A stretch of 17,547 nt of DNA, from positions 1 through 17,547 of the forward strand of contig JAIVFJ010000634.1 of the NCBI GenBank assembly GCA_025765615.1. Reading direction: 5' to 3'. Origin of the DNA: Zopfochytrium polystomum (lineage: Eukaryota; Chytridiomycota; Chytridiomycetes; Chytridiales; Chytridiaceae). The translations under genes were made by a program, and so were the position numbers. This document shows, piece after piece, positions 10,701 through 17,547 of the stretch. How positions within the stretch are numbered: the first letter of the stretch is position 1; each line of letters starts with the position of its first letter. The notes below the pieces were generated by a model. That model did no database searches. It saw only the letters and a list, made by a program, of their open reading frames with translations, and was not told the origin of the DNA.

Positions 10701-11669
10701 TCCCCCCCCGGCTACAAATTGCCCCCTCCGCCCAACATGCGACCGCCAGCGGCTGCACCGGCAGCAGACGAGTCGTCGCCGCTGCTGGAGCCGCCGTCGA
10801 TCGCGAGAAGCAACAGCAGATCCTCGCTTCTTTCCCACGCCGAGGTGGCCGCCGCGGACGACGACCACCCGGTTGTCCCTTCAAACATCCCCCGCATCGC
10901 AACCGGCCCCGCAAAGAGGCTTGGCCTCTACCGCTACGTCGACCTCGCCAAGAACGCCATCATCCCCGTCCTCGCGCCCATCCAAGAAGTCTACGAAAAC
11001 CGTGGTCCTCGGAGAGACCACCACCACCACCACCACCGACACCACCACATCGTCCGCACCACCGGCTCCCGCCTCCTCTTCCCCGACCCCCGCACCGCCA
11101 GAAGGTGGGCGACATCACGGCGCTCAGCACCGAGTTTGAGAACGCGCTGTACGACGTCATTGGTGACCTCGGCCGCATCCCGCTGACCCACGCCGGCGCC
11201 GGGCAGCTGGGGCTGGAGCTGGCGTCGATGCCGCTGCGGACGATCAGCCTGGACGCGGCGGACCCAGCCGTCGGGTACGAGGTGTCGAGCGCGCTGCAGA
11301 CGGAGATAAGGTTCCAGTGCGTGTACTACCACAACGCGAAAAAGTCGGACGAGATGAATTTGCAGTATGGGGATGTCGTGATGCTCAGGTACGGCTTCTT
11401 TTTCTTTTTTGCTGTTTCTGCTTCGTTGTTGTTCTGTTTCAGGGCGCTTTCCTCGTTCCACCGCACAAACGATATTTTTTTTCCCCAGGAAATTCTACAG
11501 CGACGGTTGGGCTCGCGGCGTCAACGTCACCCAGGACACTGACGGCATGTTCCCCATCTTTTACGTGGAGGAGGCGACTGAAGCTGGCTACGTCGAGTCG
11601 TCGGGTTTCGCTGAAGTGACGCCCGAGCTTGAGGGTTACAATGCCTTTGAAAGCATGATCGACAAGTGA
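7723..11669 (+). CDS. Kelch gene B: predicted kelch-propeller / transmembrane / SH3 surface protein, paralogue of kelch gene A
   Basis: Better-preserved copy. The ATG at 7723 gives a basic stretch of about 47 residues before a hydrophobic signal core (TLLLLLCFLSLAAGVG), so the true start may differ. The ectodomain has SIAWKDMAALVSLD, LRFGFSC, and kelch strands LFLFGG, RALIIGG, SVFVHGG and LFVVVGGQ; the first GG is followed by a CLFCKKPMW Cys pair. A Lys/Ala/Ser-rich insert (about 9190-9890) precedes the closing strand GLFLFNTATSSW. A transmembrane helix lies near 10360-10435 (AITAIVLGGLLAAVLAAVAA), followed by YRRKNR. The cytoplasmic part holds ERRPILG, KKPKWKK and VLAPIQEVY, then a block around EFENALYDVIGDLGRIPLT, then SH3 (SDEMNLQYGDVV, SDGWARG, GMFPIFYVEE). 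Introns 8048-8111, 8280-8331 and 8512-8567 are phase 1; intron 11389-11488 splits SH3. Exons 1-4 are in phase up to about 9260. Frame breaks follow near 9260-9300, 9630-9660, 10702-10709 (run of eight C), 11000 and 11100. I cannot name a ligand. Confidence 0.83.
11014..11051 (+). repeat. CAC/ACC trinucleotide tract inside kelch gene B
   Basis: An imperfect ACC repeat in the cytoplasmic linker before the SH3 region, read as Thr or His runs depending on frame. It corresponds in position to the poly-Ser (TCC/TCG) tract at about 6369-6415 in kelch A, so both paralogues carry an unstable low-complexity linker here. It lies within one of the frame breaks. Confidence 0.8.
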
Positions 11670-11757
11670 TAAGGAATGATGGCGCAGCAAGTTTTTTCTT
11701 TTTTTTGCGGAGTTTGATCATTGAGTTCTGAGTTTGAGGCAGTTCATAGCCGCATTG

Positions 11758-11763
11758 TTTATT
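11758..11763 (-). promoter_or_regulatory. Putative polyadenylation signal of AP1
   Basis: AATAAA on the minus strand, 170 bases beyond the inferred stop of AP1 and inside the short convergent intergenic region shared with kelch B. No comparable hexamer was seen for kelch B. Confidence 0.3.
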
Positions 11764-11932
11764 TGAAAAAATCCATTCTTGTATGGAACAGATCCCTTCA
11801 AATCTTGTTAATTCTCTTCTTCAAGTGGCAGCCGGCGATGGAAAGCGTGACATCGTGTTGCGGCCAGTTAATCCACCACAACATTCACGACAAAAAAAAA
11901 GTACATAGTAGTTTGGTAGCAAGATATCGTTT

Positions 11933-13609
11933 TTACAGTATCGAGGTCAGGGCAAATAGCATTATCAGGCAGATCCATGCAGCGATTGGCTGTGCAACAT
12001 GAGTTCCGTCCGACGTGATGTTCAGCGTCGATAGTTCAGAGAACTGAGCGAGTTTAAGAGTTGATGTAGTGGTTACTGAGACCGTGTTTTCTGGCCTTTA
12101 TTTTGGGTCAAATACATGATTGATGGCAACCTATGCGAAGAAAATGTGCCGCTCTCACCTGCCGCAGTCACATCCTGGAGCCAGACCAACTCTTTTTCCT
12201 GCTCGGTCCAGGACGACGTAGAAAACTATCGAATATGACCGCGCCAAACATGACGTTCATCGATGTTGCTGGACGCGCGATGAAGAAGAGATGGCCCTTC
12301 CCGTCGCTCTGGATGTATTGCCTTCCGCCAAATGTCATGCTGACGGTTGTTCCGGGCACAGCGCCTGTGAATGAAAACGTCATAGTTGGCAGCTTGGTGT
12401 AGTCGATTGGAAATCTCTTCAAATACATGTATGTTTAATTTTTTTTTTGTTTGTTTGTTGTGCGTCTGTTACTTGTCGTGGACGGGGGCGATCCAAATGA
12501 ACCTACATCATAGAGTCCATATCCATTGATGACCGCCGTGACGGCCGAGTTCGGGATCCCCGCCGCCTGCATCGCCCCGCTCGCGTAAATCGCAGCCCCG
12601 AGCTTATCAAAGATCTCCTTGGGCACCAAAAACAGCGTCGTACACGTATCAAAAATGCTGTCCCCCGTCCCCCCGGCCTTCTGCCACGTCCCAGCCGCCC
12701 TCGCCGCCTGCACTGTCCCCGTCGACGCGCCGTTGATCGCTATGTCCGTCACGTCGACGGTAAAGTACGACTCCCTCCCGACCGCCGCCCACGCAATGTC
12801 CGCCTCGCTGGTCACACCGCAGGCCAGCTGCGCGTGGTCCGTCGCGCCAAAGTCGATCACAGACTGGGTTTTGGAGTTTGCGGGGCAGCCGCGGAGCGCG
12901 ACGAGGTCGCGCGGGATCGCGCCGAGCTGGACGAGCGAGGTGAGGAAGGAGGGGGTTGGGCCGGCGAGGAGGAAAGGGAGTCGTAGGCGATGCCGAGGAG
13001 GCCTTGGGAGGTGGAGCCTGTGAAGAGGGGAGGGGTTGCTTGTCTGGTGATGTGGAATGTGTGGATCAAGCTGTGAGAATCGCGCGGATCGCGTCAAAAA
13101 AAGGTTGGGCAACGTACTTGGTTCGTGACGGCGATGAACTCGGTTTGCGCGACGAGGCTCCCGATCTGAACTACGTCGCTGACGACGACTCCAGACCAGC
13201 CGGAGCCATCCATGAATCCACCCTTCGTGTAGCTTTGAGAGATCGCGCCGGTCGCGTCGTATTTTGCGCCCGTGTAGCCGCCGTCGATCGTTGACCCAGG
13301 TATGAGAAGGTTCGTAGATCCAGAATCTAGCAGCACCGCGAACTGGCTTGGCGTTACAAAACGCGTGACATCGTGGAAAAACGTTCGGGTCACCTTGCTT
13401 CCTTGTATGACGAGATCGACTGTCCAGCACGCTGTTGTCAAAGGACTGCCGTTCATGTTTATTACTGCACCTTGATACTGTTGCCGTCGTTCGAGGGGCG
13501 TCGGCGGCTCGGATCGCTCCTCGGGGTCACTCTGGAGTCGACGCATTGGTGCAGTGAGCGCGCGCACAAGCGGGGTCAGCGCCAGTGCGGTCAAGACGTG
13601 GCGTAACAT
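11933..13609 (-). CDS. AP1: pepsin-like aspartyl protease (A1 family) with C-terminal GPI-anchor-like exon
   Basis: Predicted secreted aspartyl endopeptidase. It starts with a signal peptide (MLRHVLTALALTPLVRALTA) and a short propeptide with a dibasic site (LERRQQ). The first active-site motif is LLDSGSTNLLIPGS (Asp95), and a GLLGIAYDSL block follows. The second active-site motif reads FDTCTTLFLVP (Asp codon 12650-12648), with Cys where the family has Gly. The domain ends in GLAPGCDCG. An apparent TGA at 12157-12155 overlaps a good donor (CAG|GTGAGAG). Splicing 12158-12096 adds a 53-residue tail, Thr/Ser-rich and ending in AAWICLIMLFALTSIL with stop 11935-11933, which resembles a GPI signal. 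Other introns: about 13117-13018 (acceptor and phase uncertain) and 12506-12417. Frame breaks: near 12970 (between AYDSL and GPTPSFL) and an extra base in the four-base run 12222-12225. Substrate is unknown; yapsin-like from layout only. Confidence 0.83.
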
Positions 13610-13684
13610 TGTTCAGGCGTGAAGTCCATCGCACCACAGCAATAAGGCCGCAGCGAATTGTCAGCGCTAATTCGATCCAATTCA

Positions 13685-13690
13685 TTTATT
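13685..13690 (-). promoter_or_regulatory. Putative polyadenylation signal of AP2
   Basis: AATAAA on the minus strand, 104 bases past the stop of AP2 and 75 bases before the start of AP1. The AP1 promoter must lie in or overlap this 184-base gap. Confidence 0.4.
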
Positions 13691-13793
13691 AGACCGCGGC
13701 CCTAGAAAGAGAAGGTGCGCTTCAGTTCAGCCGTTCGATGCTAGTCACCACGGTGGTGGGAGGATTCTAAGTACTTCAACCGAGCATCAGTAT

Positions 13794-16750
13794 TCAAACA
13801 TGGTTACTGAATCTAAGTAACAAGACAAAAACAATAGTCGTAGATATTAAAAATTCGAAAATACACGGCAGCGATGGAGCAGAAGACGACGTTTTGGACT
13901 GGAGCAATGATGTTGTGGCAGCAGAGTCATTCTTGTCTGCTGGTGTGACCGTATACACATTGGAGTACAGCGTCGACGGTTGCGACAAGCCGACCCTCCC
14001 TGATGGAGGTGGCAGCAGATCCATGCTTGTCGCAGGCGAACGCTGGGACAAGGGCTGCATCGTTTGGCGCAGGCGATGAAGAAGCCGACAGTACGGGAAC
14101 AAAAATGACGGAAGAAGCTCCCGCGAGTCGCGAGATGCTGTTCCCCCGAGAAGTGTATGAGGTCGTAGTTGTGGAGATTCCAGTGGATGCGGTAGGTTTG
14201 GCAGAAGGCGATGCTCGAGACGAACTGGCTCTCCCTGTGGTTGGCAAGCTTGACCCACTGGATGATCTTGCCGAGCTTGTTGATTTTAATAATGAAGGCG
14301 GCTGTGATGAGGACGCCGATTTCACGCTTGGGGCAGACGACGTGTTTGAGGACAGGTAGGAAGATTGCGAAGTCTTTTGACGATTGAATGAGCGATTAGA
14401 AGGAAGCATTCTACATGCGATTTGGGGGAAATGTGAAATGGTGAGAGATAACTACCTTAGCGGAGGAAGAAGATGCTGTCGAATATGACGAGTAGATGGA
14501 CTTGTGGGAGGAGGAAGTGGTTGGCTTCGTGGAAGAATAGAACATAATGCTGATCGAACTCGCTGCTGATTTCGGTACTGTAGTGTATGATTTACTTGTT
14601 GACGTTGCACTTGGTTTGCTTGTGGTCGAAGGGCTCGAGATGGGTTTCCTGGAACTTGCTGTACACAGACGACTTTGCTGTGACCGAGGAGGGTTTTGAA
14701 GAAGACTTCTACAGCGTTGAAGATCTCAAAATCGTCTCGTCTGGATGATCTTACCGAGCTTGTAGCTTTCAATAATGAAGACGGCTGTGATGGCGACGCC
14801 GATTTCACGCTTGTGGTAGTAGAGGTTTTCGAGGGAAGGTAGGAAGATTGCGAAGTCTATTGACGATCGAATCGAATGAGCGGTGAGAAGAAAACATTCA
14901 AGGTGCACATTAGGGAAAAATGTGAAATGAGGAGAAATCACTACCTTAGCGGATGAAGAGGATGCTTTCGAATATGACGAGTAGATAGACTTGGTGGAGG
15001 AAGAAGTGATTGACTTCGTGGAAGAATAGAAGATAATGCTGGTCGAACTTGCTGCTGATTTTGTTACTGAAGTATATGACTCACTTGCCGACGTCGTATT
15101 TTGTCTGGATGAGGTGGAAGAGCTCGAGATTGTTTTTCACGGAACTTGCTGACACAGACGACTTTGCCGTGATGGACGAGATGGTTGCTTTTGAAGAGGA
15201 TTTGTTCAACGTTGAAGACGTTGTCCAAAATCGTCTTCGTCGAACTGAATTTTACTAGTGCAGGATTCAATCGTTGATCATGAGCGACAAGGAGATACCT
15301 GTTGAGTAGACGGCTGTGGTCGAACTTTTTGGTGGGGTTATGATAATTCGCCCAGCCGCCGTCGAATACGATCTTTCAAGTGTCAGCCAAGTTTCACTAA
15401 TCATTCATCTTACTTTTCGCAATCACACCCGGGCCCAAATCCAACTCTTCCGTTTCCTCTATCCATTACGACGTAGAAAGAGTCGAAGATGATGGACCCA
15501 AACACAACATTGCTTGTGTCTTGGCTAGCTACTGGGAAGTAGAAGTAGCCTGTTCCATCGCCTTGGATGTATCCACGGCCCGTGAGAATAAGAGTTATTG
15601 TCTCGCCATTCAAACCATCTAGCGAAAAGGAGATCTCGGGAAGTTTGCTGTAATTACGTCCTGACCAAATATCTATGAGTTTGACTTAATTCATTACTTT
15701 TGGAGATCACAAACCATTGGCAAACCCGCCTGTGAGTACAGAAAATCGTCTACATCGGTTGAGGAAAGTCCAGCGGCTTGAAGTTCGCCAGTTGCCTTGA
15801 TTTTTGCGACGAAGACATCAAAGACGGCGGACGGCAGCAAGAGCAGTGTCGTGCAAGAATCGATAATGCTTGTGTCTGACGTCTGCCAATCCGTAGGCAG
15901 CGCAATGTCCTTCCCAGCAACCGCCACGCTTTTCACGTTCAAGTTGTAGTACGATTTTGAGCCAACTGCTGCCCATCCAAGAGGTGCGCCGTTTTGTGTG
16001 CACGTCAAATTCTTCTCTTCGTTACCCCAGTCGATCACGGACGGAGAATCGCTGGTCGCAGGGCACCCGCGAAATCCGATCGCGTCGCTTTTGAACGAGC
16101 CTGATTGGACCATTGCTGTCACGACGGTCAGCGGAGATACCGCGAGACTGTCGAAGGCGATTCCCATTAAACCCTGGGAGTCTTCTCCGTTCGTTACTGG
16201 TGTGCTTGACTTTTTGTTGGAGAAATGTTGTCAGATTGAAAAAAAACACACAAATCAAAAACGACAACCTGCTTCGTCATAACTGCGAAATGGCTGACGC
16301 TCTCGGACCGTCCAAGGACACAACGTCTTGATAGAAGTTCCCGTCCACCAAGATCCGTCGTAAAAACTCTGCGTGATCCCGGAGATGACGGGGGTTTGCC
16401 CTTGATGTCGTAGTTGGCTGGGACAACGAGTAGTTGTTCAAGGGACCCTGGAATGACGAGATCGGACGATCCGGAGTCGATTTGAGCGTTGAACTGTTCA
16501 CTCGATCAGCGCGTGCAAAATGAGGTTTTACTGTAGAACTGACCGTCTTGTTACCAATCGTCACTCCGACGTTCCAGCACCCCGAAACTAGTGGCCCGCT
16601 TGTAAGAACTTGCTTGGACGCGCTTCGGAACCGTGGACGCTGGCGATATCGATGCGAGACGGTCAGCCACGCGCCAACGTGGCGATCTGCGTGAAGCAGA
16701 AGCATCGCGCAAGCGATCCAGATCGCGTACGGTCGTGCGCGTCGCCGCAT
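13794..16750 (-). CDS. AP2: pepsin-like aspartyl protease with multi-exon Ser/Thr-rich stalk and hydrophobic C-terminus
   Basis: Paralogue of AP1, same strand, immediately upstream of it. Signal peptide MRRRARPYAIWIACAMLLL; SGCWNVGVTIGNK matches ACWTVDLVIQGSK of AP1. The first active site is QIDSGSSDLVIPGS (Asp codon 16478-16476). After intron 16268-16210 come GLMGIAFDSL and CPATSDSPSVIDWG, then the second active site IIDSCTTLLLLP (Asp codon 15861-15859), again Cys for Gly. The catalytic domain closes with GFGPGCDCE at about 15412. An apparent stop there overlaps a donor (GTAAGA); intron 15413-15373 joins it, in the same phase as in AP1, to Ser/Thr-rich exons. Further introns: about 15298-15255, 14944-14857 and 14455-14374. 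The last exon ends in PCIFEFLISTTIVFVLLLRF with stop 13796-13794, a GPI or membrane-anchor-like tail. Frame breaks are frequent (several at 16510-16290, about 15670, 15225, 15140, 14700 and 14070). A TAG in the Ser-rich frame of the second stalk unit may mean decay or an unseen splice. Confidence 0.75.
13930..15254 (-). repeat. Tandem intron-plus-exon duplication encoding the Ser/Thr stalk of AP2
   Basis: Bases 14943-15250 align closely with 14454-14745, and 14745-14870 aligns with about 14225-14390. The units share the exon end (TASSSSAK|GTAGT), an 80-90 base intron and the next exon start (AG|ACTTCGCAATCTTCC). Equivalent donors at 14944 and 14455 are 489 bases apart and the acceptors 483 apart, both multiples of three. 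Each unit adds a Ser/Thr-rich block of the type YSSTK-SSS-KSIYSSYS. The units have diverged by substitutions and single-base indels. Coordinates of the outer edges are approximate. Confidence 0.75.
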
Positions 16751-16795
16751 GTGAACAACAACCCCGGCAACCCGAGATACTGAGTTAATAATAGC

Positions 16796-16801
16796 TTTAT
16801 T
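16796..16801 (-). promoter_or_regulatory. Putative polyadenylation signal of the MFS gene
   Basis: AATAAA on the minus strand, 127 bases past the MFS stop and only 46 bases before the AP2 start codon. The two genes are therefore packed closely and the AP2 promoter overlaps the MFS 3' region. Confidence 0.35.
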
Positions 16802-16927
16802 TCCTTTGTCATCGATTTTGACCCAAACATCATAATCACTATGGGTTCACTAAAGAATAATAATGCTATGCACTGAATGGGATGAGTGAGCCCACGTAAG
16901 CTATCCTATGTCTCGGCGGGTATGATT

Positions 16928-17547
16928 TCAATGCTCTGACGGTAACAACGTCTGCACTTTGTCACGTCGTCGTCCGACAGATTCTGGTATGTATCGGCTC
17001 TGGACCGACGTGACGAGGCCGAGGATGCTCAGGCACAAGAAAACAAACCAGTAGTTGAAGGGAAAGGGCAACTCATTCGTAAGGCTCCAAGCCCACATGA
17101 TTCCACCAAGGGCGGGACCTTCAACAGGGTCGTCGTGAGTCTCCCATGGTGGTCTGCCGAAAGTCTGAGGCTCACCTATGCACCGCACGAAGGCAGCTGA
17201 CGTTTGCGAGACTCCATTCACCAGCCCGAGGTTTCCTCGTGTGGCAGAGTGTTTACCTACCAGGCGTTCAGTGTTATTGCTCTCAACGATCGGAAGTCGA
17301 AATCTTTCGCTCACCATGATCATTACAGATGTGAACGCGAGTACATTGCAAACATGCCTCATTGCCAAATTCAGCAAGAGTAGAGGCCAAGTGAGACACC
17401 GTATGTAGCTGCTTGGGCTGCTACAATGTACGTAGATATAAATGGGAACCCGAGGTAAACGATTCCGTAAAAGGAAACCCCGATTTGGTAGAGGGAGGGG
17501 CGACAAGAATCGGCCCAAGTACGGATAGACAACCAACTGCATGACGT
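16928..17547 (-). CDS. MFS transporter, C-terminal part (ZIFL-like), cut by the right window edge
   Basis: The last transmembrane helices of a 12-helix major facilitator, probably of the fungal and plant ZIFL-like group. The sequence shows helix-rich pieces in changing frames: VVYPYLGR, then (other frame, about 17490-17380) LYQIGVSFYGIVYLGFPF, then VCNVLAFTSVMIM, then ATRGNLGLVNGVSQTSAAFV, PALGGIMWAWSL, and PFPFNYWFVFLCLSILGLV, ending at 16930-16928. The RG.LG.VNG..Q and GPALGG signatures are typical of the group. Two introns are supported by GTGAGC donors: 17314-17257 (58 nt) and 17175-17119 (57 nt). Removing the second gives RCIGPALGG; because it is 57 nt with no stop, it can also be read through. 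A one-base loss after the first intron (VN-NSATRG expected) and two shifts near 17490 and 17375 break the frame. The substrate cannot be inferred. Confidence 0.78.
   Translation of the reverse strand, partial: VMQLVVYPYLGRFLSPLPLPNRGFLLRNRLPRVPIYIYVHCSSPSSYIRCLTWPLLLLNLAMRHVCNVLAFTSVMIMVSERFRLPIVESNNTERLVGKHSATRGNLGLVNGVSQTSAAFVRCIGEPQTFGRPPWETHDDPVEGPALGGIMWAWSLTNELPFPFNYWFVFLCLSILGLVTSVQSRYIPESVGRRRDKVQTLLPSEH

Noticed and set aside
12155..12157. TGA read as selenocysteine or recoded stop in AP1
   Set aside because: The TGA sits inside a strong splice donor, and the same design occurs with TAA in AP2, so splicing explains it.
1..17547. Search for tRNA, rRNA, CRISPR arrays, bacterial-type operons or phage genes
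   Set aside because: No cloverleaf, rRNA core sequence, regular short repeats with spacers or ribosome binding site pattern was seen; gene structure is eukaryotic throughout.

Overview
The window looks like nuclear DNA of an early-diverging (chytrid-like) fungus. Genes are split by short GT-AG introns (about 40-105 nt), exons are GC-rich, and AATAAA-like signals follow several genes. The gene set is typical of fungi: a FAR1/SWIM-type MULE transposase, GPI-anchored-type aspartyl proteases and a ZIFL-like MFS transporter. The lineage call is an inference from these traits, not from a marker gene.

Layout. 9-2150 (-): a MULE (Mutator-like) transposase relic with a FAR1-like DNA-binding domain, DDE core, SWIM finger and CCHC knuckle, broken by many frameshifts. 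2151-3410: no gene recognised; its right part is the upstream region of the next gene. 3411-6998 (+) and 7723-11669 (+): two tandem paralogues (here kelch A and kelch B) encoding a signal peptide, a kelch beta-propeller ectodomain with a long Lys/Ser-rich insert, one transmembrane helix, a cytoplasmic tail with a conserved unassigned block, and a C-terminal SH3 domain. 11933-13609 (-) and 13794-16750 (-): two tandem pepsin-like aspartyl proteases (AP1, AP2) whose 3' exons, reached by splicing, give a Ser/Thr-rich tail ending in a hydrophobic GPI-anchor-like segment. 16928-17547 (-): the 3' end of an MFS transporter that runs off the right edge.

The two tandem pairs converge, with kelch B and AP1 meeting tail to tail. 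All four encode predicted cell-surface proteins. A working idea is a surface cassette: kelch receptors or adhesins that could signal through SH3, next to surface proteases. Fungal yapsins, which have the same GPI-anchored aspartyl protease layout, cleave at basic residues, and both kelch proteins carry a long Lys-rich extracellular insert. This link is hypothetical.

Every coding gene here shows single-base frame breaks, while splice sites and protein motifs are preserved. This looks more like indel errors in an unpolished assembly than decay, although the MULE may be truly dead. Gene models therefore need frame correction, and the exon boundaries given below are read by eye from splice consensus and paralogue comparison.
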